From Nomia melanderi (Eukaryota; Arthropoda; Insecta; Hymenoptera; Halictidae): a stretch of DNA of 64,000 nt. Below are positions 35,853 to 50,910 of the stretch, one piece after another; position 1 is the stretch's first letter, and each line of letters starts with the position of its first letter. Under the pieces are notes generated by a model. The model was not told the origin of the DNA. It made no database searches and saw only the letters and a program-made list of their open reading frames with translations. The stretch covers positions 5,270,001 to 5,334,000 of the forward strand of contig NC_135008.1 of NCBI RefSeq assembly GCF_051020985.1, read 5' to 3'. The translations under genes were made by a program, and so were the position numbers.

Positions 35853-36610
35853 CTGAAACCAGACACGACGGTGTTCTCATTAAAAATCGTGACCACGCGC
35901 GTGCCTGACGCACGGGTGTTCAATTTCGTCGCCGCTCGGAAGCCTCCGAATCGGGCCTGCGTCGTTGCCACGCTCGTTTCGTTCGACTCGAAATTTCGAT
36001 TACGCGAGTCCGTTGAAACGAGAACTGCTGCGGTCCGCAACAATCGCGTTCCCGGGGAACGCTGAGGAAGCGCCATTTTGTCGGCTCCCATTACGACTCG
36101 GAGATACGCGGCGAGCGGAACTGCTGTTGGCAATTTGCTTTTCTCACTAACAGTGTAAGGTACAGTTACATTTAACCTGTATTCCTTCAAACTGTTAAAT
36201 TACTTAATTAACAACGTTATTAACGTCACCAGCTCGCTGCCCGTTATGCTCGAATCCTTAAAACGTCGGCCTGAAATAGCCCCGGAAACGTTTAACAACA
36301 GCGGACACCGAGTTCAATGAACTTAGACTGCCATATTGTCATTCCGAAGGTGCAGTCGAATCGCATTCAAGTTTTCCGACGCTTCGCGAGCGTGGAACGA
36401 GTCGCTGCTAAGCGGATTCGCAAGTTAATTCCGACGGGGCGTTTCGTTGAGCGATAATGAGTCGATAATCGCACTCCGGGGGAATGATTAAACAGCCCTT
36501 AATGAACGATCGCCCCCCTTAAGACCGTGCGGGCGTGCGGCCATTCAAACTTCGATCCCCGTTTACATTTGCATGCGCCCGGCCGGCCTGCGCTCCGAGG
36601 ATATTCACTG

Positions 36611-36640
36611 GCGGCGCGGCGCGGCGCGGCGCGGCACGGC
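36611..36640. repeat. GGCGC microsatellite
   Basis: About six units of a 5-bp GCGGC/GGCGC repeat inside GRXCR intron 1, 760 bases from exon 2. A shorter run of the same unit is at about 55221-55238. Confidence 0.85.
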
Positions 36641-39600
36641 ACGCGGGCGGTCCATTGTATCGCTAAATCCATTTCATTAACCCGTAAACGCTAACCGTTT
36701 ACGCGATACGTTCTGCTAGCCTTGCCTGTGATTGTGTATCCACTCTATTTACATAGCGCATTCACGATGCACGATCGGCCGAGGGTAACGGACCTCGCGT
36801 AGGCACACCATGGACGTGGGTGTCGCGAGATAATGACACCAGCCGTGATCCAGGGGGAATCAGAAACGGGACCGACGCACGAAGAACAGCAACCCAGCGG
36901 AGAACGGTTGCATAATTGAAATTAGATGACTCGCGCCTGAACGGCGGGACAAGAAACTGTTCGTCGGCTGTGTAGTTGTGTAATTCTGGTGACGAAGCGT
37001 CTAGTGACATTTAGAATTACGGATAGCTTATCTCGAAGACATTAGCTAGAATAATTTATGGGTTTACAATTCTAGACGGTAGAAGTGGGAACAGGTGTTT
37101 TTAACGGTTTGCAGATAGTACGCGACAGTCGAAAATTCATCTATAGGCAACGGAATGGTTCTGAATAGAAAGTTTCTATGAAACATGTCTATCCAACGTT
37201 GACTCTAGAAATTCGACTTTCAGTCGGTTGGATATTACGGAAAGAAGCTAACCCGGCGATGATAGGGTCGACGCCGCGAAGTTACTTCGCTTCTTACCGA
37301 AACCTCAATCCCCCATTAACAGTATCGACCAGTCGTCCCATAATTTCAATACAGTTAACGCCGCGTTCCGGTGCGGTTTTATATCGCGCCGCAGGAATTC
37401 GCGACGGCAGTTTTGAGCATCGCGTGGCGAAAACGTGCCGGTTTCCCATAACGCGTAGCGGGACATCGGGGTTCCAGTTATATGCACCAGTTCACTCGCG
37501 ACGAAACGCTGTTCGCCGTTCGCGGGCAGACATCGTGATTTTTCGCGTGGATCCCGTCAGGCGTCGTTAACGAACTATTCCGGTCGACGTGTTCGAAACG
37601 ATACGGCGATTAACGAGCCCCGCGAGCGCGTAAACAAACGTTTCCCGTTTCCTGTATCCCGCTTCCGTTCCTCCCCTCCGCCTCCCTCCGTTTTTCCCGT
37701 TACACTGAATCCACAGTCGCGATGAAATCGCGCGGTTCTCACGTCGCGTTGGCCAATCGACGGGCGAATCGATCAAGGCTGAGGAATATTGTCGATCTCC
37801 ATGCCGGCCGCTTTCAACGGGACCGCTAATGAACGCGTATTACACATTCGCGGCTACGTGGAAAACCGGATCCGCCGATCTAGCTGCATGATCGACGCGA
37901 TAAAAGGAAACTATAATTGCGCAGGAATGCTCCGGCTGGATCCCGCGAGCGGTTCTTTCCCTTTTTTTTCTCCTGCGCCCGTGGCTCGCCCACTTGCGCC
38001 ACCGAACAGCGTAATCCTCTAATTACCCGATTTCACGCCAGCGGATCGTTACGGGCAGACCGACCGGCGCACGACAATCGCGGATATCGGATGCGGGACG
38101 CGTACACCTGGAACGCCGTTGGATTGATTATATTTTTCTCGGTGGAGGACACTCCGGGAGCTTAGACTCGCAAGGACTCCTTCATTTGCATGAGGAATGT
38201 CGCTGCACCTCGAAACGGGAAAGTTCCGTCGGACTTCGAGCGGAAGAAATTGAACAAAGCTTCGTTGTGTTCATTCCGTTTCGTCTTACCTCTGCGAGGA
38301 GATTGATCAGATCTGATACTTATTTTCAGCGGACTCCTGCGGTTCAACCGTGCGAGTGCGTATTCGTTAATTATGATTCATCTTTCTCTGTAATGCGAAG
38401 CTTTATATGCGGTGCCATTTCGTATACATTAATACGCGAGTTAACGAAGACGAAGCAGTTATAAGCGCGAGGAATGAACTCGTTATTAAATGTTTATTAA
38501 AGAACCGCCGCGAAAGAGTTCCTCTCGCAACGATTATCAGTTTTCCTATTACTACGTGCACGGTGAAATGTTATTCGTTCCTTTCGGTTCTTCCGTAATT
38601 TCTCCATCGACGTTGGAAGGATAAGTTGGCATTGATAAGTCTTACCGACAAGAAACGAAATTACGTTAATTAACATACGTGTATCGAGGAGGGATCGGGA
38701 ATGGAGAGACTATTAGAGACGTTTTAATTGCTTTCGCGAAAGCGTCACGACGAATCAAGTTTCTTGCGCCCGCGTAAAGGAGACGATGAGATCCGAGACA
38801 GCTGAAAAATATCGATGATGCGATTCAATTGAAATGTACTCGTTAGACGGCTTATCGATTTTTATGCGGCCACGTGTTCGAGATTCGCGTGACACCGGCC
38901 GAGGAAAGCAGCTGTAAGAGCCACGTTTCTAGCATCGTGCTGAATATAAAATCATGAAAGAGCCGGCACACCGGCGGGACTAACCTTCGCCGCGACTTCT
39001 CGTCGCGTACTATTAATGCCGATGAACTGGATCCTGGAGAACGCGCGAAAACTCTCGCAAGGATATCTATTCCTGTCCCGACGTCCTTAGATCCCATTTG
39101 TCGAGCGTTTCCTACATTAGCTGCGTTTACCGCAGAACCAGTTCTCTCGGAATTAATAATGGAACGAGATGAAATCTAATTGGGATACAGATATTCTCAA
39201 ATAACGAAGCTAAAAGGATAATGATATCTCCGAACAATTGTTCGGTTTGTACTTTCAACACTATTTCTATCGAAGTTGTCGAAAGACGGCTTTCGAAGTT
39301 TTAACTTAAAATTATTCTCTCAGCTGAATAATTTGTTCTCGATTGAATTTTCGACGTTTCCTGTAGTTAATTTCATAATCGTTATCAAAACAGTCGAAAA
39401 GTCAATTCAGAATGTACGAATAAACTCGGAGAATGGTTTTAAGATCAAATATCAGGTGCCATCTGACGCTTTCGGTAAAGATAGCGTGAAAAAAAGTTCA
39501 ACGACAGGTTTAACGACAACTTTATTCATTCGAGATTTCTTATACTTTTCATTACCAACTTTACTCTGTTTCCGTGCACTCGAGATAATTAAGTGCCCGA

Positions 39601-42522
39601 TTTTGCGGGCACTCGTTACGTGACCTCCTGCGAATGACATTCACACGACACGGTTAAACACGCTCATTTTTTCACCAGGCTTTTTGCACTTCGTCGCGTG
39701 ACCGGCTGCCCAGTCACGAAGACAGCGAACCGTAACTCTCGATCGCTCGCTGCGAAATGGGACCGGAGTCATTTAATCTGCGAAACTTTTTCTTCCGTGT
39801 CTGGCGACGTAGCAAGTGCGCGGCTCGAGTCGAGTGTTTTCCAACGCGGAGAGGCGCGTCTGCGAAAACAGCGTTACGTCTGCGTACATCGTCGCGTGTT
39901 TGGCTTGCTAATAGATCGCAGACGCGTACGCGCGTCGGTTCTAATGGAGGATTAAGCGGTGCTTCGTATCTCGATAAAAGAGAAAATCATATTCCATTAA
40001 GCGGAACGGGGAGGGAACATGAAATTTCAGATGCCCGATCGTTTGAAATTCAAATTTCTCGCATGTCATGATCGATTACCGTAGTTGTTCTAAATAAATC
40101 AACGGAGACACGTCGACGTATTCATGCCTCGCCGGGAAATTGTTGTCGCGTACCTCGTTAACGATCGAAGATGCAAAAGTCCGGTTGAATAATATTTGTT
40201 CGCCGCGCGAAGTAAACGAGCGAAGTTACGGATCAAAGATTAATTGCCCGGCGAACGGCTGCCGGCGCTGCGCTAGACAAATGACATCAGCGACGATTTC
40301 TCTGTAAGTGGGATAATGCTTATTCGCGAGATCGTGTCGCGAGGTGACTGGAATTTTCTGGCGACGACGCGGCTTCCCGATGCGCGCGGGTTTCTCGGAT
40401 CGAGCCGGCCAACGGGAAGGCATTATCATGCCGGCCGCACGATCCGCCGTTTTCATACGTTCGAATGGGAAAAGCGAGGCTCGAATCGCGTGCAGGTTCG
40501 AACCTCGGATACACCAGAAAATCACGAAACCGATCGATCTGTCCCTCCTTAATTGCATTAGGGTAACCGTGAAAAATAATATCCCGTGCCTTCGAGCCTG
40601 GCTTCATCGGCTAATAAAATACAATTTGCGTAATTTATTCCAGCTCGAGTCGCATGATGATCGCTCGTAAACGTGTGACGCATGAATGTATGCAACAGCG
40701 TTTTAATTCCTCCATAATTCATTTCCCATCTGAAAGGAAATTTATGCCTGTACAGTAAAGATTCGCGGTTAGAACGAGCGTATTCCGGACGAAAGAAGCG
40801 AATACGCCCTTTCGATGCGAGCGCCGACCGTGCGTCCGCATCCTCGTCGATTCGCCGATTAATTCTTTTTCACCGATCTCTCGCCTGTGTTCCGTTGCAT
40901 CACGCGTTTGCGTCATTCTTACTTTTATTGTTCGACGACTCCTTGCGTCGCGTCGTAAAACTTCGGTCTCGTTAAACGCAATAAACGCGAGCCTGCTGTT
41001 ATTGTTGCCGCGCGGCGAAAGCGTATTCATTCATTTCCAGCGTCTTGTAAGCCGCGAGAACAACGTTTCGTTCGACGCCGGACTTTTCTTAACGCGCGGC
41101 CCATCGATACGTGAAACAAGTCGCGTCCTGAATATCCCTGGCGAATAATACGATAACCCTGCGCGCGGAGCACTGTTATTTCTCTAATGACGGTCGCCCG
41201 TTTGGCGACTTTCGCTCGAGGTGAAAAGTTTCTGGTTAAAACGGGAACGGTCGACACGCCGAAGATAAGCGTAAAGTAGCAACGCGAGTAACTTCGATTA
41301 GAAGTAGAAACGTGACCTGATTATGGAAACTTAATTACGTATTATCTAAAATGGGCGCGACCTTGATGAATAACAAGCTCCCGTTTAATTTAACTCGAGC
41401 ACTATCAGACGGCACGGATTGTTATCTAGCTAATTATTAAATTAATGGATGCAAACGAATCCAAATTGAAATACAAGCTGAAATCTCGATAAATGTGTTT
41501 TACATAAATTTGATAAGAAAATACGAGACGGTCGATTTTATTTGTGATTCCACGGTTGAACGCGTAATTGGTACTTGTGCAAACGCAATCGATGCATAAC
41601 TACAAAATAATTTCTCGAAAACTGTCCCACCGCCGCAACGCTGTCGCTGAACGCTGTTTGTTCTTCCAGAAGAGTTCCCGCTGTTGATAACGCGGACGAA
41701 ATTCCTGGGAGATTCGGTAAAACAGAAAGCGCGCGAGTGATCTGGCAGCGACAGCTAACGCGGCGCGCCGCCGCGAACGAATGATATTCGGATCGGTGCT
41801 GTGCGCGACAAATTTCACGGTCTGGCTCGCGCTGAAATGAAAGGCCGAAGATTGGAGGGCCGCGCGAAGAAACGGAGCGCGAGAACGTTGGCTGAAAATT
41901 GAAGGGCGACGGACGCCGGTGACGTCAATTTCCAGCGCGCCGACAGCACGATACTTTTCGTTGCTTGATTCGCTCGAATTCTCGTCTCTGCGAGTGAACG
42001 ATTCCCGAAATCGAGAAATTTCTATCAAAGATGGATCCTCGAATTTATTATTCAATCCGTCTCCTTCGCAGGATTCGCTTCCATTTACGTGTTCGAGGAG
42101 AACGGGAGAGAGAAGAATGATAAATTACAGTTGGCGAACGTTCTTATTATTCTCGTTGAATATAGTAAGAACAGGTGCACGATCTGTTCACTCGTAATGC
42201 GAAGAAACATCGGAAGAAGCGAGACTGTTTATTCGTTACAATGTTCGCTACGAGGCTATCGCGTGGAAACGCCGTTTTCGCGTGCCATTTTTCCCGGTTT
42301 AATTAAACATTCCCATCGGCAACTAGATCGGCGTATCACAGTACAAAGGCATTGCTCCCGGTCCGATATCGATTGGCTGCCACGCCGGTATAACTAGGAC
42401 CGAAGTTCGATTGGCAGCTATCGATGAATTCCGCCGATAAACGCCGCGGTTACTTAACCTGTATGTGGAACGCACCGGCGACCGATTTTCACGGAGCCGT
42501 TTTATACACTACCGGCGGCGTT

Positions 42523-42600
42523 GAATGAAAGAAAGAAGGAAAGAAGAAAAAAAGAAACGGGGTCTCGGAAGAAATTGTGTTCGAATGGGAGGAACAAGAG
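42523..42600. repeat. Polypurine tract (GAAA/GAAG-rich)
   Basis: About 45 nearly uninterrupted purines at 42524-42570 followed by further purine-rich sequence. A simple-sequence tract in intron 1. Confidence 0.6.
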
Positions 42601-44742
42601 AAATGTAAATGGACGAGGTGACTGGGAGGAAACTTGAATGGCGTCTCACTTCGCTCGACATCTGGATTACGGGACAGGATTAGATCTTGGCTCGATGAAG
42701 ATTAGTTTTTTCGCGCTTCCTGAGAAAGGACTCGTTCCCATCTTTCCCCGGCGTTGTTAGAAAGTTTCCAGACGTCGCAATAGCACGCATTCCTTTACGA
42801 TTCATAAAGGCGGCGGATAAAGTGTCATTATCTTCGCTCGCCTCTGTTCACGGACGGGGGATTTGCATTTAACAGGGCGAACCTCGCGGCGTTGCCCTCT
42901 CCGTCGCGTCTTCTCCGCGTTTATTGCACCGTACACACGTGCGACAAATTGAAGTTTCGCGGCGAGCTCCCCGGGAGATGTTTTCCATCGTAAAAGCCTC
43001 TCCGCTCGTTCTTTTTCCGCCGAAGTAAGCTCCGAAACTTTCGCGAACCGAATCCAACGGAACATCAAAGATTCGGATCTTCCACATTGTTATTCCGCGC
43101 GAGCAGGCGGCCAGCGTTCCCTTCGAGCAGCGATGTAAAAACGGGATCGCTAATTAAAAACTCGATTCGAGGAACCGAAACGGAGATTTAAGTTCTTGGA
43201 ATATTCCGCTCTGGATGCTGCAATCGGAATAACAGAGGTGTTCCTCGTATTCCAACGAGAAGCTAAACTAGAAGAACATTCTACCGTTGCAGTAACCGAT
43301 CCCGTGTTTCGCGCGTTTTCGAAAAATCGTATCGACCCCGCCGTTCCTCCTTAATTAACGATTCCACCGCCGGCCGAGCGCGGCGCCTATTTCACTCGCA
43401 CGGAGTTAATATGCATGAGGTCCGGCAGTTTTCGCGGCGTCTCGTTTAACGAAGCGACCCGCCACCCGGTGAATTTACAACGACATGCTTTCACTGGTCA
43501 TTATTCCCAGCGTAGGTGTGCTCGCGATCGATGTACCGATTCTTTGACCCGGTACAACGTGCGCCGCAAGGAAACCATGATTTTACATCGGATCGCCATT
43601 TATTCGAATTCCGAGCGAAGAATCTCCGTCGAGTCTAACTCTAACGTTTACCCTCGATCGACGATCTATTTCCATCGCCTAAACTCGCGCGTCAAGTTTC
43701 TTTGCGACAGCCGCGTAGGAGTTGCTCAATATCCGTTAAAGGAATAATTCGCATGTCCCCAATGCTGTTTACAGTCTCGAACAGTCCGCACTAGGGAAGC
43801 TCGCCTCCCATTCGAACGCAAATACGCATCGATCGTCCACCGATCCCCGCGAATTAACATTCCGTCCCGTGGAATTGCCGCCTTGCGAAACAATGAGGCA
43901 CGGCGCGCCGAGCGCGGGGCACAATGGTCGCGAGCCAAGCGACGGATGTCACCCGACGCAGCGTCGGGACTCAAAGGCTTCCAAAGTTCTAGCGGATTCC
44001 ACGGCGGCCCGTTAATTGGCCGCCGCGGAACGCCGGGAATCCCGAATTCGCCGAGGAAAGTCGCGCTTTCATAAGCAGTCGCTGGCTAATTATTTATGCG
44101 AGAACGGCCGCGGCCGAGCGGCGTGCCGCAGAAATGTCAACGACGCCGTGAATGGAAAGTGGCGAGGCGACCATTGTCGCTGCGGACCGGCACGGCCATG
44201 GAATCCTTTTTTTTCTTTCACACGGCCGAACGGCGAGCTCGTTCTCCATGCACCGTGCGCAACAATTACCGCGCTTCTTCCATACGCGACGATCCGACGC
44301 GACGCGAGGCGCGCTCTGTCAAGGATGCTCGCCGGAGATTCGCATTCCTGATGCCGGGGAACGCTCGCGGTTTTCCACGCGATTTTCACCCGGGTTTCTG
44401 CGCCCAGCCGAGTACCGATTACAAGCCACCGACTACCGTGGGAACTCTTAATTAATCGCCGGTCGAATTTGCATTCGCGGTAAAGTCACGGTCTCGTGGG
44501 AAGCGGCTGCGAAACCCGCCACGCTTCCACGGAGTGACGCAAGGGTAATGATGCAGCCGCGCGCCTCGGAGGCTGCTCGCCAGGGGAAGAAACTGTTGCG
44601 CGCCGACTACATCTTTGCGCGACGGATCGGCTGTTCCTTTTGGTGGGAAGATCGCGCGAGCTGTACGATTCACGCGTCGACCGCCGCGAAAACCTCGAGC
44701 GGTTTGTGTATCGAATATTCTTTGGCGGCGAAGGTAGAACAA

Positions 44743-45185
44743 TTAACCCTTTGCGCTCGAGATGTGACACCACTTGATTTCATACAGTGAAACTATGAAA
44801 TTTGATATTTAATATTATACCTGGTATAATGCACCAATTTGGAAATATTGAAATAAAATAGCTTTGTTCCTCAATGTACGTGTGGTTCCTCTTCGAGCTA
44901 GTTCCGCGAAATATCGTCTTTATCAGAAAATGTTCAAATATTTCTAGTGAAAAACTTCCGAGTAAACCCTTTACACTACAGGCGTCTCTCAATCGGCAAT
45001 TGATTTGAAATTATAAGGTTTGATGTTTAATATTAAACTTTGTACGATGCAGCAAAATGTGAAATATTGAGAAGGTCCGTTCCTCAATTTATGCCTGATC
45101 TCTCGTCAACAGTTTGAAAGAATGTCGGTATCTCACTATAGAATGTCAAATATTTGTGGAAAACTTCTAGAATGGAAAGGGTTGA
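44743..45185 (+). mobile_element. Two TTAA MITE family A copies head to tail
   Basis: The first copy starts TTAACCCTTTGCGCTCGAG and runs to CTTCCGAGTAAA at about 44966, where its right end merges with the left end of the second (AACCCTTTACACTACAGG). The second ends TAGAATGGAAAGGGTTGAA. The first contains the unoccupied site TTTGATATTTAATATTATAC that is occupied at 2979-3221. The second is of the other interior subtype (GTTTGATGTTTAATATTAAA). Confidence 0.7.
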
Positions 45186-48100
45186 ATAGTTATTTTATAT
45201 ATTGTAATTGTTCCCAAGTAGTTCCGAATTATCGAAATTACTTCGTCAACGATTTCGAAGGATCGAAAGGAAAATGGGAGTGTCATTGAATCTTCACGGA
45301 GGCAGGCGGTTCGCGAGGAATGCGAAGCGAGAGAGAAACCAATTTGGCTAGCGCGAACAGCGAAGAAATGAAATATTCATCGCCAGTCGAGAAAGATGAT
45401 CACCGAGCGACGCATCGGTCAATCGAGAGAGTCGGAGCACGAGCGTCGCAGGTTTACGACAGCAAGCATCCGAGCATCTTGGGATCACCTACATCTCGTT
45501 GGGCCCTCTTCGCTGGAGATCGTCTCGCCCCGTTCCCGTTACGACTTTCCGAAGATCCAGCGTTTCCGTTATAGATTTGATAAACCGGTTTGCCGGTGGC
45601 GGCAGCGAGATTCCCGAAATTTTGGGTTACCGGCGCTGGCCCGCTTACTCTCGCGCACCTGTGTTATGTAAAGTTCGTCATTGACTAACGGTACACCGAC
45701 GAATCTCCTCGAGCGGCTTACTTTCCTGCCGCGGCCCTTAGCCCGGTCGATTTTGCTGCGCCGGTTCTAGGACACCGCGAACGAAACTGCAGGATCGAGG
45801 GAAAACGATCGGAGCAACGGCGCTGTCACACCGTGGCCGTCCGTTGGAGGTAGAAACCGCTGTTACGCTCGAAGACCCTAGGAAACATAGGAAACGTGCT
45901 TTTTCTGCCGTGCGTGATTACGGTTACGGTTACGGCCACGACTCGATGCATCGGTTAATATTTTTACGCCGGCCGCGAGCCGTGCACAGCCGAAAGAAGC
46001 GTTGCCGGCGTTCTTAACCCTGCCCGATCGCGTCGCGACGCGAAAGTCAGCTATTCTTCGCTGTCGTGCGTACTCGACGGAAAGGCTGGGCAGGTTCGAC
46101 GACGTGAAAGGCGGACTGCACGGTCCGGTGACTGCTTTTTTACAACTTTCCAGTGATACTAATTAGTTTCGAGTATTCCGAGCGTTGCCGCTTTTTGACC
46201 GCGACGTATTCGAAGTGTTCTCAGGACCGCTTCCACGGTCTCTCGTTTACGCTCCGATTGTTATTCGCGCTTGCACGGTGTTTTATTCGGTGCTCGACGG
46301 ATCATGACACTTCCACCGAGATGTTCTGATATTTCGACTACCGATTCATTTGGTAATATTACTATTCATTACGACTAACGTTTCACACTTAGTACGAATA
46401 ACGATAAACGGATGATATATTAACGTTATAAAACTACCGTATTACGGGGGAAGTTTCGATTCGAAGCGGAATACAAGCCGCACTGTAATGTTGGTAATTT
46501 ATTAGACCCACGGGAGAGCAAAGTTCAAAGCACAGGGAACACCGCGATATTCGGAGTTCGGAGTGCAGCTCGGTGCACGTGGAATTGTGCAGGAGGCACG
46601 GTAACCGTGAAAGACGACGAGCAGTTCGGAGAGAAGGTTGAGAGAATCCAAGAGGAGGTTAAAACTGTTGGTCCGTGTTGCTGTCGCCACGGTGGCCTCT
46701 TTGACCCGCTTTCTCTTTTCCCACCCGATTTGTCTCGCGGACATGCCTATCGCGTTTTCTTTAACCGGGAAATTCACGATGCCGGTCTCGCCACCTGCCG
46801 CGCTCGCGCTCGACCGCTTTGCCGATTCCCGTGGTGGCGTCCTCGGCGTCGAGGAATTACAAGAACGAAAAGGCGGAAGCCGCCGCGGCGGACAAGTGGG
46901 TCGACGGTACTCGCACGATTCCGATTATTGGCTAGCTCGCCTCGCGGTTCATTCAACCTTCGCTCGAGCAACGCGCCGCGCCGGTTACATCGCGGTGAAC
47001 GAGCACTTTCGAAAATCGTTCGGTAAGAAACGCATCAACCGGAGGCGTACGCGCGGACGAATTCGAGCTGCGACGAACGGGCGGCCGCTCGAGTGGCGCA
47101 ATCACCGATGAAATCGTTGTTTCTCAAATCGGAAACGTGTAACACTTTATCTACGCGGAACGGCTGGACTACTTAGCGACTAATGCGCGCCTTGCGACCG
47201 GGGAAATATCGTTATTAGCGGGACTATTTTATGCAACGCTCGGAATTCGTCGGGTTGCTTAATCAGAAACCGGGTATAGTTTCCGGGCTTCGAAATTCTG
47301 TTGGATACGCTTAACAGAAATATCGTCAGGTTTCTCGGAGATAACGAATTCAGGTCCGAGATCCATCAGGATGGAACAAGGTCAAAGAGGTTAGACGTCG
47401 GATCCAATTATCTGACTCCTGAATGATTCGTCAAAGGTCGAATGACGGAAAGCTCGGCTGTGAGTTGTTACAGCTTCCTTATCGTCAATCGCTCCGAATG
47501 GAGGCTGGTCATCGAAACAAAATTGATACGAGCGCAAGCTTAAGTGGAGCGGGACATTGTCTAACGCGGCAGATGAATCTCCAGCCGCCGATGGTTCCAG
47601 AGTCTCTCCTCGCGATCGAATCGCGGTTACGATAGCATTAAGTCGTGACGAATGCCGCGTACTAAATTCTAATTTTCAGCGACCCCGTTCCCGCTGGCAG
47701 AGCGCAGCCGGCCGCGCAGTACGTACAAAGAGCATTTGAATCTTTATTTGCCCGCGGACCAAATAAGCATCGCCGGTGGAAATAGAACATGAAGCGTGAC
47801 ATGCCGCCTGCCCATAAGTGTCGATTTCGAGCCACCGGAGACCAACAAACGATCGGGAAAGAAAGTTGCCGCGCGGACGGGCCGGACGATGAAGTGGGTC
47901 GTGTTTCTGTCGCGTTTATCATCGATCGTTTCACCTTCTTCGCCGGGAGGTCGTCGCCGGCGCCGAAGGGGGGCAGCCAAGTGGGTTGCCCCTGTGTGCG
48001 CGCGCGAGCGCAGCGCGAATTAGCCGCGCCGAAAATTTATGCCGCACGAAAGTAACCGGCCGATTAAAATCGGTGACGTCGGCGCGCGTGCACGCACGCA

Positions 48101-48258
48101 TGCCCGCCTCGATGCGCCTCATCTCGCGCGGAAGGGAGAGGAAAAAGGAGAAGCTCGGCTTCGAAGGAAAAGGAGGGGAACGGTTTCTTTCGTCGGGAAA
48201 CGAGGAGAATGAAATCATCAAGTTTACCGTGCCTGCAGTTGTTGATATTCTACGAGGA

Positions 48259-48522
48259 TTAACCCTTTGCGCTCGAAAGTTTTCCGCTAGAAATATCCAA
48301 CGTTTTCCGATAAGATATTATAAAATATTCAAGATTTTTTAATGAAATACCAACGACATTCTCTCAAACTGACTTAACGAGAAATTGTACGTAAATTAAG
48401 AAATAGAGCCATTTTATTCGAATATTTCACATATCGATGCATTGTACAAAGCTTAATATAATGATCTTACAATTTTACTATATTAAATCAAGTGGTGACA
48501 CCTCTCGAGTGTAGAGGGTTAA
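48259..48522 (-). mobile_element. TTAA MITE family A, complete copy
   Basis: TTAACCCTTTGCGCTCGAAAG at one end and TCTCGAGTGTAGAGGGTTAA at the other, TTAA kept on both sides. Orientation is opposite to most copies, judged by ACTTAACGAGAAATTGTACG and TTACTATATTAAATCAAGTG. In GRXCR intron 1. Confidence 0.8.
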
Positions 48523-50180
48523 ATGTATCATCTAATTTGGAAAATGAATAGCTTCGTTTGAATAGTGTAACAGGTGGTCGAAGAAACTGAAAGAAATTTA
48601 TTGTTGGAATCTTTGTAAGGATTATAGATTGATTACTGCTAGTTCTAGATTGGTCGAGGAGGCTATGGGAAATATGAAATGTGTGCCTCGTGCGATGTTT
48701 TCTTTCCTGTGATAACGAAATGATAGCTAGATTGTGATACCGGGTTGAAACATGGGTTTAATCGATTATTACATCGCGAGGGACATGTTTTAGATTGAGA
48801 ATATCGTCGCGACGGTTATTCGGACAATTATATTATTCCCCGAATTACGTTTCATTAGTGTCCGTCGTTGCGGCAGGAGATACGATCGAGGGGTTTTTAA
48901 TTAGGCACTGCTGCCGGTGAAACGAACCAGCCAGTCCCCCTTTGCCGCCTTAATTTACGGTACACATTCCGAAACTGGATTATTCGACTATTAAGGTCCC
49001 GACGTTTTAATTACACGGGTAACGCTGGTTAATCGTTCGCGGGCCGGCGACACGCGCGCGCCTTTCGTTCGGCTGGTTCGCTTTTATCGCGACGACGTTC
49101 GCCGTACATATTTTACGTGTAATACCCGGTCAGTGAAAAATCGGTTATGTAACCGGCGGGATTAGGTCGGTTCCTGTACAGCGGGAAAAGCAGGTGGGGC
49201 GCGTGTGTGCGTTACACGTATATAATGCGGTGCGTATATTGTGATAGCGGTCAGGAATTCGCGATAGGACATTTATGCGCTTGTAGAATTCGTTGGATCG
49301 AACGCGGGAACGACTAATATAATTTAACAGCGTCTGAGAATCTATGAAACGCTGTTAAAGATCAATGAAGGGGTTAATAAACTGTAAGGAACTGCCGGTT
49401 TCATTCTCGACCGGCTGAAATACACGATGGAGGAAATGAAAGTCTATTTCACCCGTGTTTCCGCGAACGCGACGATAAAACCGACGATTCGTTTGAATGT
49501 CCACCGGTTCAATTATGACGAATTGAAACGATACACGCGAACAGCCGGAGCGTCTTCCTTGTCGTTCGTTTCACCGGTTCAAGTTGATACGATAACTTTC
49601 CATTTGATCAAGACGCATTCGCGTGAAACATAATAATCGCGGTGATTACGGCACGGATCGTAACGAGCGCGGCATTAACATTACATCAACGCTAATACGC
49701 GATAACGCTGATACGAGGCGTCTACGAACTGGAAAGGATCTCCTTCGATCGATGCATCTTGATGCATAACGCCGGCTCGCGCACCAGGAAATTACGACAG
49801 CGGCTCGCGCTCGAGTGTGTGCGCGAACGGACGTGTGTGCGCTCTGTTATGTCAGCGATATCGAGCGTCGGGCTCGTATTGTTAAGCACGCGGAAGAAAT
49901 CAGCCGACTTCCTATCCCGGCTTTTCTCATCGTTCAAAGAATGCGCGAGGTTGGAGGTGGATCCTCCGTTGCTTCGTTCGGAGAAAGATTATCTCTAGAC
50001 GCTCAGCCATTTTCTACTCATCTTCGCTGGGCGAGAACGTTATGACAATTAAATGGTATCGTGGAAAACCGAACATTCACGGGTACAAATGAGAGTCTTG
50101 TTAACAAGATTCTTGCGTGAAACCTAGCGCAATGTACCGTAGCGTTATCGGAGTCGTAAAACTTATAGAATGTGATACGG

Positions 50181-50910
50181 TTCAACCCTTTGCACTCTAA
50201 GAGTTTCTTATCGAAAACGTTCAACGTACTTTCTGATGAAATGTAGTCAATGTTTCTTGCAACTAAGTTAACGAGAAATCGTATATGAACGAAAGAGGCT
50301 GTATTCTAATATTTCACGTATTAACCCTTTGAACTCTGTAGGCTCCAATATTGCATCAGGTATAATACTAAATATTTTAATGAATCTTAAAGGAACTACC
50401 CTAAAATTAGTCGATTTGCACATCCAAATTTTGTGAGAAGAAGGGAAATAAAAGATAGAAGAAATGTTATAGCATTTGTAATTTTCGCTAGGAATATTAT
50501 AAAAATATTTTTCACATAAACATGTAATTCTTCTTTGTTTCGCTTTGATCTTTCATTGAAATACACTCTACGTGCATTCGTCCTGCGTTCGATGACTGCA
50601 CGCTCCATTTTTTTATTTTACCAGCGAGAGGTTTTTCCAACAAAATTCCACAGTTCACTGGTTAAACGAAGAGAAATGCAACGAATATGTCTTGTTTGGA
50701 ATAATTATTTTTCTAAATCATCCGGTTTAATTTCGCGAGTGTGAAAGTATGACACGAATGCTAATTCTGAGGAGAGATCGCGTTAAACGTCCATTGTAAG
50801 GATTCTCGAAAAATTCCACAGTTAACTGGTTATAATATTATATATAACCTTATAAGTTTACTATATCAAATCAAGTGACCGAGAGTCACCTCTCGAGCGC
50901 AAAGGGTGAA
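50181..50910 (-). mobile_element. TTAA MITE family A, copy split by a second element
   Basis: Outer ends TTCAACCCTTTGCACTC at 50181-50197 and CTCTCGAGCGCAAAGGGTGAA at 50890-50910. The A sequence breaks at the TTAA at 50321, where another A-type terminus (TTAACCCTTTGAACTCTG) begins, and resumes at about 50829. The inserted part has no clear right end, so it may be truncated or rearranged. Confidence 0.55.

Noticed and set aside
40490..40512. GGTTCGAACC, resembling a tRNA B box
   Set aside because: It is a simple palindrome. The flanks cannot form a T stem, and no A box or acceptor stem is present at the right distance.
46425..47026. A roughly 200-codon plus-strand open stretch including KDDEQFGEKVERIQEEVKT
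   Set aside because: The frame has no methionine near its beginning. The second half is Arg-rich GC-driven sequence, and no acceptor/donor pair bounds the plausible part.
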